39,442 nucleotides of DNA from Shewanella benthica KT99 (GCF_000172075.1 NZ_ABIC01000040.1:1-39442), one strand, 5' to 3'; counted from the stretch's first letter, positions 1 to 7,458 are shown. Notes: a model not told the origin generated them from the sequence alone. Numbers and translations are program-made.

Positions 1-52
1 AAGGGGTCGAAGCGAATAAGGTCAAATGTTCTTGTAAATCATCAAGTGTAGA
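1..52 (+). repeat. Dispersed ~52-bp repeat, copy 1 (cut by window start)
   Basis: This segment aligns over its whole length with 3055-3109: both read AAGGG, then GAGCGAATAAG-like sequence, then TCAAAT, a CTTG and a (T)CTAGAT/TGTAGAT end, with roughly three quarters of positions equal. The second copy ends an open frame on the plus strand, so the repeat may derive from the 3' end of an old gene. The copy may extend left of the window. Function unknown. Confidence 0.5.
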
Positions 53-67
53 TGTAGCTATGAACCT

Positions 68-87
68 CCGTGACATGGATGTCACGG
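68..87. repeat. Perfect 9-bp inverted repeat
   Basis: CCGTGACAT, a 2-base loop GG, then ATGTCACGG. The arms pair perfectly. No T-run follows, so it is not a standard intrinsic terminator. It may be part of a dispersed intergenic palindrome or a regulator site; no gene start sits close enough to decide. Confidence 0.5.
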
Positions 88-163
88 CCGAGGCTATAGG
101 GATATATTCACGCCGTGTCATAGAAGTATCTGCACATCCCCCGCTGGGAAGCATTAGATAACC

Positions 164-337
164 ATGAAGGTAAAAGTTAAAACACACGACCCAATACCAA
201 CTCAGCCAGAAGCTAAACCAGAAATGCAATCAAACTTCATTCAAAGGCTAACCCACCTTGGGGAAAAAGTGCGTTACCCGAATCTGCCGCGCGGCAGAAT
301 AAACCACACTCGATCCAAGGTCTCTGAAAAACACTGA
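164..337 (+). CDS. Possible small hypothetical protein (57 aa), doubtful
   Basis: An ATG-initiated frame of 57 codons, starting MKVKVKTHDPIPTQPEAK and ending KVSEKH. It is basic and has no hydrophobic stretch. No convincing Shine-Dalgarno lies before the ATG. A 16-bp perfect palindrome (283-298, core CTGCCGCGCGGCAG) lies inside it. I do not recognise a family. In this decayed, repeat-rich neighbourhood it may be a gene remnant or chance. Confidence 0.18.
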   Translation: MKVKVKTHDPIPTQPEAKPEMQSNFIQRLTHLGEKVRYPNLPRGRINHTRSKVSEKH

Positions 338-350
338 CACCGTCATTTCG

Positions 351-430
351 ATTGTTTATTGCCGTTTCCCCCCTGCCATCCCTGAAGAGCAAGTACCGCT
401 ATGATGAAAAGGTATCAATCATGAAGCCTA
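351..430 (-). pseudogene. Remnant of an EamA/DMT transporter C-terminus (second copy)
   Basis: About 70 bases resemble the 3' end of the EamA pseudogene at 2269-2345: both contain TTTATTGCCGTTTCCCC, then CTGCCA, CCTGAAG and a GCACTATGAT-like stretch. Read on the minus strand it gives IIAVLALQGWQG, matching LLIIVPIALQAWQGKRQ of the other copy, but a stop lies a few codons upstream and the true stop is lost. It is therefore a scrap of a paralogous or duplicated gene. It lies left of repeat copy A, so it is separated from a full gene. Confidence 0.55.
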
Positions 431-498
431 TAAACACCCTGAGATAGCACAGGAGTGGTGAAAAGGAGGTTTAATAGGGAAAATAATTTGGCACTTTG

Positions 499-621
499 GG
501 CCAGCTTGAAGATACTGACAACGGCTAAAAAAGTGCCGTCGAGGCTTCTCAAGATGCTCACCATAGCGTGTGAGCATCTTGCAGTATTAACCTTGAATGT
601 CTCTGTTTATGCCCTTACTAG
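499..621 (-). repeat. 3'-end-associated hairpin repeat, copy A
   Basis: This stretch just downstream of the gmhA stop shares long blocks with 1436-1556: GCCAGCTTGAAGAT, CTG-CAAC, AAGTGCCGTC, TTCTCAAGATGCTCA, GAGCATCTTGCAG and TTAACCTT. It holds a perfect 12-bp stem at 550-561 and 570-581 (CAAGATGCTCAC with GTGAGCATCTTG) around an 8-base loop. Copy B keeps the stem but has a different loop and a longer stem, which suggests the fold is conserved. No T-run follows on either strand, so it is not a classic terminator. Confidence 0.65.
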
Positions 622-639
622 TATCTTAGGGACAGCTTG

Positions 640-1218
640 CTAATCAGCCATTTTCTTTTCAATTAAATAGATCAAAATATGGATAATCTTAATATGAACT
701 TCTTGAATTCTATCGGCAAAACCAAAATGAGGCACACGAATCTCAACATCCGCTAGCCCCGCCATTTTGCCGCCATCCTTACCGGTTAGGGCGATAATAG
801 AAATCCCCTTATCTCTGGCTACTTCGATCGCTTTTAAAATATTGGCCGAGTTACCACTGGTTGATAGGCAAAATAATACATCCCCCCTACGCCCCACACC
901 TTCTAAATAACGTGAAAAAATATACTCATAACCATAATCGTTACCCACGCAGGAGATATGGCTTGGATCTGAAATGGCAATCGCCGGGTAAGAAGGACGA
1001 TGTTCGCGGTAACGCCCGGTTAACTCTTCGGAGAAGTGCATGGCATCACAGTGTGAGCCGCCATTACCACAAGCGAGTACCTTGCCTTCTTTTTTAAATG
1101 AATTAGCTAATAACGTAGCGGCTTTTTCAATGTTTTCTAGGTTTTTTTCATCCGCTAAAAAATCTTGTAATACTTTTTCAGCTTCTAATAATTCATCTTT
1201 GATAATTGATAAGTTCAT
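640..1218 (-). CDS. gmhA: Phosphoheptose isomerase GmhA
   Basis: Cytoplasmic isomerase that converts sedoheptulose 7-phosphate to D-glycero-D-manno-heptose 7-phosphate, the first step of ADP-heptose synthesis for the LPS inner core. The 192-residue length equals that of E. coli GmhA. The SIS-domain signatures are intact: [12 protein letters not shown] (about 52-63), [18 protein letters not shown] and the C-terminal [16 protein letters not shown] helix. The frame stays open for 15 more codons upstream, but the start [17 protein letters not shown] matches the family start and has AAGAAG before it. It is a single gene on the minus strand, with a possible promoter about 60 bases upstream and hairpin repeat A just past its stop. 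Confident. Confidence 0.96.
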   Translation of the reverse strand: MNLSIIKDELLEAEKVLQDFLADEKNLENIEKAATLLANSFKKEGKVLACGNGGSHCDAMHFSEELTGRYREHRPSYPAIAISDPSHISCVGNDYGYEYIFSRYLEGVGRRGDVLFCLSTSGNSANILKAIEVARDKGISIIALTGKDGGKMAGLADVEIRVPHFGFADRIQEVHIKIIHILIYLIEKKMAD

Positions 1219-1274
1219 AAAATATCTTCTTAATACTGAGCAACAAAAAATGCAGCCACCCATTGCTGATCAAT

Positions 1275-1303
1275 AACATAGCCAGTCTATAGTCATTTTT
1301 CAA
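1275..1303 (-). promoter_or_regulatory. Candidate sigma70 promoter for gmhA
   Basis: On the minus strand, TTGAAA (1303-1298) and TATGTT (1280-1275) are separated by exactly 17 bases, matching the sigma70 -35 and -10 pattern at four or five of six positions each. It ends about 57 bases before the gmhA start codon. Prediction from sequence only. Confidence 0.4.
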
Positions 1304-1435
1304 TGCGCTTTTTACCTATAAACCCAATCGAACCAGTTATTGGCACATTCTAAGTCGGCAATGATTAAAATTCAGGCTGTACTAGATAACCCAATTAATA
1401 ATAAGCCAGTTATCAGAAGTCATGATTGGAACTTT

Positions 1436-1556
1436 CAGCCAGCTTGAAGATGCTGGCAACAGCTCGAAAGTGCCGTCATGGTTTCTCAAGATGCTCATAA
1501 TAATTTATGAGCATCTTGCAGCATTAACCTTAGGTGTCTCTGTTTATAGCTTACAC
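1436..1556 (-). repeat. 3'-end-associated hairpin repeat, copy B
   Basis: Second full copy of the repeat at 499-621. Its hairpin is a 14-bp perfect stem at 1487-1500 and 1505-1518 with a 4-base loop TAAT. It abuts and slightly overlaps the stop of the minus-strand cysteine-cluster gene (1551). The blocks outside the stem (CAGCTTGAAGATGCTGGCAA, AAAGTGCCGTC, GGTGTCTCTGTTTAT) match copy A with few changes. Confidence 0.65.
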
Positions 1557-1904
1557 TAACACTTGTCGTGTGTTGGCGATGTAGTGATGGATCTGACCTT
1601 CGGTTTTCGAGTCAATCATCTCTGTTGGTCGACAACCATTTGGGCAAGGCATATTCGGTGTTGTGCCAAACACTCGGCAGATCAAGGGGCGTTCTTCGTA
1701 TACCTCGCAACCATTAGGACCCAAGTGGACGCAGTTCCACTCATCTAATGCGGCTTCATGTTCAGCGTCTGTTTTCACAGGCAGGCGCGACATTTCTTCC
1801 GAGGAAGTCGTTACCGGTCCGCAACAATCGTGACAACCCTTCACACATTCGAACGACGGAATACGTTCGCGCAAAATCGCGATTATCTCTCGATTATTAT
1901 TCAT
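1551..1904 (-). CDS. YkgJ-family cysteine cluster protein
   Basis: A 117-residue cytoplasmic protein with the cysteine pattern of the YkgJ/CxxCxxCC family, thought to bind zinc or an iron-sulfur centre. Visible ligands are CVKGCHDCC (about 20-28), a middle CVHLGPNGC, and the C-terminal RPLICRVFG and MPCPNGC. The substrate and reaction of this family are not established. The ATG start at 1904 is preceded by TTAGG and gives a normal family N-terminus. It stands alone between decayed sequence, with hairpin repeat B directly at its 3' end. Confidence 0.85.
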   Translation of the reverse strand: MNNNREIIAILRERIPSFECVKGCHDCCGPVTTSSEEMSRLPVKTDAEHEAALDEWNCVHLGPNGCEVYEERPLICRVFGTTPNMPCPNGCRPTEMIDSKTEGQIHHYIANTRQVLV

Positions 1905-2268
1905 TCGAACCTAACTTTTTTTATAATTAGAGATGATTATAGCGCTATACCTAGTTCACTAAAAGTTGACTACGCCTTTAAATTTACTACGTGCCAATCG
2001 TGGTAGAGCGACCCATGACTGAGCAGCCCCCAAAACCAGAACCTAAAACCAGGCTACCCATTATTAATCAATCACATAAGGGTACAGCATCTAGCGTTAA
2101 CTCCGTGTAGAATTAAGAGTGAACTTTACCTTCTTGCAACACACGTAATCTCTCAGATTCAGGCGGTGTAATTAAAGCAATGTTTAGGAAAACAACGAAT
2201 TTCCGGCGGAGCTTATCAGCTAACCTCGAGATACTGACAACTTTGTCAAAAGTGCCGTGGCCACTTAT
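1905..2268. other. Gene-poor gap with repeat copy C
   Basis: No supported gene. A 31-codon frame at 2015-2110 (plus strand, starting MTEQPPKPEPKTRLP) lacks a Shine-Dalgarno and may be a remnant of a protein N-terminus. The right end carries the truncated repeat copy C. Confidence 0.4.
2218..2262 (-). repeat. 3'-end-associated hairpin repeat, truncated copy C
   Basis: CAGCTAACCTCGAGATACTGACAA followed by AAAAGTGCCGT matches the first part of copies A and B (CCAGCTTGAAGATACTGACAA, AAAAAGTGCCGT). The hairpin half is missing. Like the full copies it lies directly downstream of a minus-strand reading frame, here the EamA pseudogene that stops at 2269. Confidence 0.55.
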
Positions 2269-2640
2269 TTATTGCCGTTTCCCCTGCCAGGCCTGAAGTG
2301 CGATTGGCACTATGATCAACAAGATACCCATTGAAGTATAGATATCTAAGGATTCATTAAACAAGTAATAACCAAAGAGTGCGGCGAATATCAGGCCGCT
2401 GTATTCGGCAATGACCGCGGCACTGGCATCGGCTTGTCGAAACGCTAGCACCACGCAACCCTGATAAATACCCACAGTAATGGCGGCGCAGATCCCGAGT
2501 AGTAGCAGATCCTGAAATTATTGGCCACTCATAGTCTGCCAGGTAGCCAAGACCAATATGCTAGTCACCGGCATTAGTCCACATCATGACGCTCACCACC
2601 GAAATAGTCTTAGGCAGTTTCACCACTAATAAATTAAAGC
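2269..2640 (-). pseudogene. EamA/DMT-family transporter, C-terminal pseudogene
   Basis: The translated minus strand shows the last transmembrane helices of a drug/metabolite transporter: GIYQGCVVLAFRQADASAAV, YSGLIFAALFGYYLFNESLD and MGILLIIVPIALQAWQGKRQ. An in-frame TAA (2522-2520) follows TWQTMSGQ. A frameshift lies further up, where SVVSVMMWTNAG continues in another frame. The N-terminal half is missing and the sequence runs straight into a Crp/Fnr-like fragment. It cannot make a working transporter. The right boundary is approximate. Confidence 0.75.
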
Positions 2641-2913
2641 CTGTGATGGTTATGGCTACCACACTATAAGGTAGAGGTTCATTACCGAGCAGGCTGCGCA
2701 TGCCATATATCACATCCCCTTGCCAATAGAACTCTTTGCAAAACTCTTTACCCTCAAGGGTAACAAAATATGCGCACAGCAAGCCCTGTTCGAGCCAATA
2801 GACATGTGTGTGTCACCACACTTAAATAGTTGCTGACCTTTGGCTAACGGGTACGAGCTAGAATGGCGACTTATTTCAAGAAAGTCCCTAAGCGGATCCG
2901 TCATCCCGTTCAC
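2641..2913 (-). pseudogene. Crp/Fnr-family regulator, N-terminal pseudogene
   Basis: Residues read MNGMTDPLRDFLEISRHSSS, then PLAKGQQLFKCGDT, then after a frameshift near 2800 VYWLEQGLLCAYFVTLEGKE, FCKEFYWQGDVIYGMRSLL and GNEPLPYSV. This is the cyclic-nucleotide-binding beta-roll of a Crp/Fnr-type regulator. A GTG start at 2913 has AGGGAG six bases upstream, so the old start site is intact. The C-helix and the helix-turn-helix DNA-binding domain are absent; the frame passes into EamA sequence instead. Confidence 0.75.
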
Positions 2914-3054
2914 GCTATCTCCCTGATTTTAATTTGCTCTTTGCGGATTTTCACTCGAGTCATGACCTTACTTTTTTATCGGGAGATCGGACTGCAACTT
3001 TAACCAGTCACAGCAAGGAAAATCAAATAGAGGTCTGGAAAAAAGTGCAGGATA

Positions 3055-3109
3055 AAGGGAGCAGAGCGAATAAGCTCAAATAGCCTTGAAAACCACTAAG
3101 TCTAGATAT
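3055..3109 (+). repeat. Dispersed ~55-bp repeat, copy 2
   Basis: Matches window positions 1-52. A plus-strand frame without an ATG is open from 2892 and stops inside the repeat at 3081-3083. Its translation (SHDLTFLSGDRTATLTSHSK then NQIEVWKKVQDKGSRANKLK) looks protein-like, so the repeat may be the tail of a degraded gene. I do not recognise the family. Confidence 0.45.
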
Positions 3110-3110
3110 T

Positions 3111-3134
3111 AAAAAGCCCATCAGATGATGGGCT
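3111..3134 (-). terminator. Intrinsic terminator of the OsmC-YcaO gene
   Basis: On the minus strand AGCCCATCA, a 2-base loop and TGATGGGCT form a perfect 9-bp stem (3115-3123 with 3126-3134) followed by TTTTT (3115-3111). It lies about 30 bases past the stop codon at 3166. Confidence 0.88.
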
Positions 3135-3165
3135 CGTTAATTATTAGATTAAAAATTTTATAGCA

Positions 3166-5352
3166 TTAATTCGATACGCTAGCCTTGCGGGCTTGATGAA
3201 GCTTTTTATAACTTTCGATCAGCCTTAGATGCGGCTCAATGCCCTCGAGCTTCATGCTGGTCTTGCTCAACCCGAAAAACTTAACCTCTCCTGTGACTGA
3301 GCCAACCACATTATCCATGGTGTCTTTACCGAACATTCTATTGAAGTTATTAATATAATGTTCGAGTGCCAACTCTTCATCTAAGCTAACTTCAAGCACA
3401 GCATGTACCGCTTGATAGAACAGGCCACGCGCTACCGTATTGTCATTGTATTGCAAGAATTCGCCGACAAGCTCCATGGCGTTTTCAAGTTCGCCCAAGG
3501 CAAGGTAGATCAGAATCTTGAGCTCAATGATGGTTAGCTGACCCCAAGGGGTATTGTCATCGAATACGATGCCAATCAAGGTAGGAATATCAGTGTGGTT
3601 ATCTAATTGACTCTCTTCGAGACGCTCAACCAGGCTGGTGAGTTCATCATCAGTCAGCGAATGAAGATTTAAAATATCTTCGCGATAATTGAGTGACTTA
3701 TTGGTGTTATCCCAAATCAGATCTTCTACCGGATACACTTCTGAGTAGTCCGGCACTAAAATGCGGCACACGGAAGCACCAAGCTGATCAAATTCTGCGA
3801 TGTAAGCCTCTTTGCCGATATCTTTTAATATGCCAAATAAGCTCTCAGACTCCTCTTGGTTAGTCCCAGAGAAGTCCCATTCGCAAAACTCATAGTCATG
3901 CTTGCTACTAAAGAAGCGCCAGGAAATAACCCCGGTTGAATCGATAAAGTGGTCGACAAAGTTTTCCGGCTCAGTGACAGTCATGCTATCGAAGGTGGGC
4001 TTAGGTACGTCGTTTAAGCCTTCAAAACTGCGACCTTGTAATAACTCAGTCAGGCTGCGCTCTAACGCCACTTCTAAACTAGGATGAGCACCAAAAGAGG
4101 CAAATACCCCACCCGTTCTCGGGTTCATTAAGGTGACACACATCACCGGAAATTGGCCACCGAGTGACGCATCTTTAACCACAACAGGGAAACCCTGTGC
4201 TTCTAAGCCTTTGATGCCTGCTAAGATACTGGGATACTTTTCCAGCACATCCATGGGCACGTCTGGCAAGATAATTTCTTGCTCGATGATCTGTCTTTTA
4301 ACCGCGCGCTCAAAAATCTCAGATAAGCATTGCACCTGAGCTTCTGGCAGGTTGTTGCCCGCGCTCATGCCATTACTTAAGAATAGGTTTTCGATCAAAT
4401 TTGAGGGGAAGTACACTGTTTCGCCGTCAGAGTGGCGAACATAGGGAATCGCACATATGCCACGCTCAACCATGCCCGAGTTGGTATCGATGAGATTAGA
4501 GCCACTGAGCTCACCATCTGGATTATAAATATCTAAACAATATTCATCTAAAATGCCAGACGGTAGCGCATCGTCCTCTTCTAACTGAAACCATTTTTCA
4601 TTGGGATAATGAACAAACTCACTGTTTGCGATATCGGAGCCAAAAAATTGATCGTTATAGAAGAAGTTGCAGTTTAGACGCTCGATAAACTCACCAAGCG
4701 CCGAACAAAGCGCGCTTTCTTTGCTTGCACCTTTACCGTTGGTAAAACACATGGGCGATGCGGCGTCACGAATATGCAAGGACCACACATTGGGGACTAT
4801 GTTGCGCCACGAAGATATCTCTATTTTCATCCCAAGGTCGGCTAACATGCCAGTCATGTTCAAGATGGTCTGCTCGAGTGGCAGGTCTTTGCCCAAGATG
4901 TAGGTGCTGGTATCGCCACCGGATTGCCCCATCAACATGGCATTAGCGTCTTGGTCTAAGTTTTCAACCGTTTCGATTTTAAACTCTGGGCCTGTTTGTA
5001 CCACCTTTTTTACGGTACAGCGATCGATCGAACGTAAGATGCCTTCTCTATGTTTATCAGAAATGTCATCGGGCAGCTCGACCTGAATTTGGAAAATTTG
5101 GTTGTAGCGATCTTCAGGATCGACAATATTGTTTTGTGACAGGCGGATGTTTTCCGTTGAAATGTCACGAGCCTTACAATACACCTTGATGAAGTAGGCC
5201 GCACAAAGAGCTGACGATACTAAGAAATAATCGAAAGGGCTGGGAGCTGAGCCATCGCCTTTGTAGCGAATAGGCTGATCGGCGGTGACGGTAAAATCAT
5301 CAAACTTGGCTTCCAGTCTAAGATTGTCGAGAAAATTAACTTTGATTTCCAT
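3166..5352 (-). CDS. OsmC-domain/YcaO-domain fusion protein
   Basis: A 728-residue protein. Residues 1-130 form an OsmC/Ohr-like domain, with C50 (in SSALC) and C112 (in DRCTVKK) at the places of the family's redox cysteine pair. Residues about 175-560 form a YcaO domain with the nucleotide-binding signature GKGASKESALCSALGEFIER (207-226). The last ~150 residues are helical and TPR-like. YcaO enzymes use ATP to activate peptide backbone amides; E. coli YcaO (586 residues, no OsmC domain) has been linked to RimO-dependent S12 methylthiolation. There is no precursor-peptide gene or partner cyclase next to it, so a housekeeping rather than RiPP role is more likely (inference). ATG at 5352 is the only start that keeps the whole OsmC domain. 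An intrinsic terminator follows; it is monocistronic. Confidence 0.92.
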   Translation of the reverse strand: MEIKVNFLDNLRLEAKFDDFTVTADQPIRYKGDGSAPSPFDYFLVSSALCAAYFIKVYCKARDISTENIRLSQNNIVDPEDRYNQIFQIQVELPDDISDKHREGILRSIDRCTVKKVVQTGPEFKIETVENLDQDANAMLMGQSGGDTSTYILGKDLPLEQTILNMTGMLADLGMKIEISSWRNIVPNVWSLHIRDAASPMCFTNGKGASKESALCSALGEFIERLNCNFFYNDQFFGSDIANSEFVHYPNEKWFQLEEDDALPSGILDEYCLDIYNPDGELSGSNLIDTNSGMVERGICAIPYVRHSDGETVYFPSNLIENLFLSNGMSAGNNLPEAQVQCLSEIFERAVKRQIIEQEIILPDVPMDVLEKYPSILAGIKGLEAQGFPVVVKDASLGGQFPVMCVTLMNPRTGGVFASFGAHPSLEVALERSLTELLQGRSFEGLNDVPKPTFDSMTVTEPENFVDHFIDSTGVISWRFFSSKHDYEFCEWDFSGTNQEESESLFGILKDIGKEAYIAEFDQLGASVCRILVPDYSEVYPVEDLIWDNTNKSLNYREDILNLHSLTDDELTSLVERLEESQLDNHTDIPTLIGIVFDDNTPWGQLTIIELKILIYLALGELENAMELVGEFLQYNDNTVARGLFYQAVHAVLEVSLDEELALEHYINNFNRMFGKDTMDNVVGSVTGEVKFFGLSKTSMKLEGIEPHLRLIESYKKLHQARKASVSN

Positions 5353-5473
5353 TAAATATGTCCAGATACGTGCGCTGTCAATCGGCGAGCTTGTCTTAAT
5401 TGATGAGAATTATCGGTGTTTTTAGCGCAATAGTCTTGGGTTAATTGCTAAAACGGCTTAAATAAAGGCATTT

Positions 5474-5739
5474 ATACCATTCCATATAGGTATCTGGTCA
5501 GTTCAGAGACTCTCAGAGTTTTCAATTCAAGGCACATTGATGAGGAAATGGTTATTCCCTTTTAAGTCAATGTAACGCAGAAGTGGAAACACTGAGAGCC
5601 TCACACAGTGCGGGTTTCAAAGCCCTTTATGCTACGTTGAATGTTCTCGATATAGAATAACTATTAGCTTCAAACATCCGCCTTGCCTACAGCGCTTTGA
5701 ACTCCCGCTGAATGATCAGATACTTAAGCGGAATGGTAT
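5474..5739. mobile_element. MITE-like element with 10-bp terminal inverted repeats
   Basis: The 266-bp block begins ATACCATTCC and ends GGAATGGTAT, perfect inverse complements. Inside are further inverted segments: CTCTCAG (5510-5516) with CTGAGAG (5592-5598), and CGGGTTTCAAAG (about 5610) with the complementary CTTTGAACTCCCG (about 5694), so it could fold back. It holds no reading frame of note. The same terminal sequence recurs alone at 7459-7473. This fits a non-autonomous transposable element; the transposase family is not evident and no clear target duplication is seen. Confidence 0.65.
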
Positions 5740-5825
5740 TAGAGACAAACAGAGCCAAGGTATGGGCATTAACCTGAAATATTTGCATTAACCAACACAT
5801 TTATCACCCTCCTCATTTCGAGTTC

Positions 5826-5868
5826 GGCATCTCAAGCGCTGCACATACATGCTTTCGCTTGAGATGCC
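5826..5868. repeat. Strong inverted repeat downstream of RND remnant
   Basis: GGCATCTCAAGCG (5826-5838) pairs perfectly with CGCTTGAGATGCC (5856-5868), a 13-bp stem with a 17-base loop. It lies just past the minus-strand RND reading frame. No T-run follows on that strand, so a classic terminator is unlikely; it may be an RNA 3'-end protector or a dispersed palindrome. Confidence 0.6.
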
Positions 5869-5898
5869 CCCATAACCAAGAGGCTGTGAATGCACTCT

Positions 5899-6475
5899 CT
5901 ATGACTTGTATTGGCGTAATCGCTCGATAAGCTGACTGACAAAGACAAAGAATACCGGCACAAATGCAACAGCTAATACTGTGCCGCTAAACATTCCGCC
6001 GAGTACCCCTGTGCCAATTGAGTTCTGCACCTCTGAACTTGGGCCACTGGCCATATAAAGTGGAATAATGCCGCAACTAAAGGCCAAAGAGGTCATCAAA
6101 ATGGGCCTTAGGCGCAGCTTAGTCGCCGAAACCACAGAGTCAATTAACGTGCTTCCATCAGCCCTAGCCTGTTTAGCAAACTCCACGATTAGAATCGCAT
6201 TCTTAGCAGACAAGCCTATGATGGTCACTAATCCCACTTTGAAGAAGACATCATTAGCCATCCCATTGAGCATAACAAATGCCACCGCGCCGATAATCCC
6301 TAGCGGGATCACTAAGATCACGGCTAATGGTATCGACCAACTTTCATATAAAGCAGATAAAACAAGAAAAATCACCAGTATAGAAAAAAGTAACAAGGAC
6401 GAAATTTGAGATTCAGCCTGCCTCTCCTGCAGTGATAACCCAGTCCATTCGATCCCAGTAGCAACGGGTAATGCC
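5899..6475 (-). pseudogene. RND efflux permease, C-terminal fragment
   Basis: About 190 residues of the last transmembrane block of an AcrB/MexB-type inner-membrane pump: GIEWTGLSLQERQAESQ, LVLSALYESWSIPLAVILVI, GLSAKNAILIVEFAKQARAD, LRLRPILMTSLAFSCGIIPL and GTGVLGGMFSGTVLAVAFVP. Full-length RND permeases have about 1,030 residues, so the N-terminal four fifths, with the porter domain and proton-relay aspartates, are gone. The frame runs into a histidine kinase fragment on the other strand at about 6475. No adaptor or TolC-type gene is adjacent. It is not expected to function. Confidence 0.85.
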
Positions 6476-7082
6476 TTTACAGTACGCCAGTCACGAATTA
6501 AGAACCCCGATAGCTATAGTCAAAAGCAATGCAGAGCTACTGCAGCAATTGTGGAGTGACGCGCCTGAGAATTGCCGGCCTCCGCTGCAACGTATAATAC
6601 GGGCAGGTAAAACCATGCATCATCTGACAGAAACTCTACTCTGGCTGGGCCGTGAAGAGATGTCACAACCAAAGTCGCTACAATTCCGTTTAGATCTGCT
6701 AATACAACAACTCATTAAAGAGCACCGCTATCTACTAAAAGGTAAAGCTGTCGAGCTAAAGATAAAGTTGAACGAAATCATGGTATGCCAAGCAGAAACA
6801 TTGATCCGTATTCTAATGGCGAACCTGATCCGCAACGCAATGCAACACATAGATGAAGGCCTAATATCTATTACTCTTACCAATCAACAACTCACCATTC
6901 AAAACACAGGTATTTTGCTGAATGGCATAACTGCTGACGACAAAAGCCTTGATAGCTTCGGCCTTGGATTGAAGCTAGTTCGCCAGATCTGTCAGCAACA
7001 AGCTTGGTTTTTTGAAACCCGTGTAGAGTCAAATAGTTATCTAGCTAAAATTGACTTGATAAACGATGAACAACAAAAATAG
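6471..7082 (+). pseudogene. Histidine kinase, 5'-truncated
   Basis: The frame holds the catalytic core only: the H-box ASHELRTPIAIV (phospho-accepting histidine at residue 8), an N-box LMANLIRNAMQHIDEG and a G-box DSFGLGLKLVRQI. The sensor, transmembrane and HAMP parts expected before the H-box are missing, because the sequence upstream of about 6475 is antisense RND coding. The ATG at 6471 lies at the junction and has no Shine-Dalgarno. A short soluble kinase core could in principle still be made, but no response regulator is adjacent. Most likely one of two victims of a single deletion. Confidence 0.8.
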
Positions 7083-7458
7083 ATTACCACACTAACAAAA
7101 CCAGCTTTAGGCAGAGAGCAATCCTTACCAAGCTTGTTTCGAAGCCTGACAATTTTTGTAACATATTCCTCTCGACTAACGCTTCGCATAAACGCCTTCA
7201 CCTGTCACAATCAGCCACATAACAACATAACTTCACTATCAGTAACATAATGGCATTCACAGCGACATCTAAAGCTCTAATACGTCCCCTGCTCTACTAT
7301 TCTATTAGCCTGCACGTTTTCAGTTTTAGCCGGGACCAGCCAGCAGTTTCATATCGATAGCAAGCTGGACATGCAGACTTGGGGCATTGAGTTTATTCGT
7401 TTTTACCCGAGAGATAAGACCCATAGACTATCGACCCACTCCATTGACAGAAACAATA

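Noticed and set aside
455..643. 62-residue plus-strand ORF over repeat copy A
   Set aside because: It lies on the hairpin repeat and runs opposite to gmhA; no Shine-Dalgarno-supported family and the same bases recur in noncoding copies.
1040..1276. 78-residue plus-strand ORF
   Set aside because: Antisense to gmhA, which is certain.
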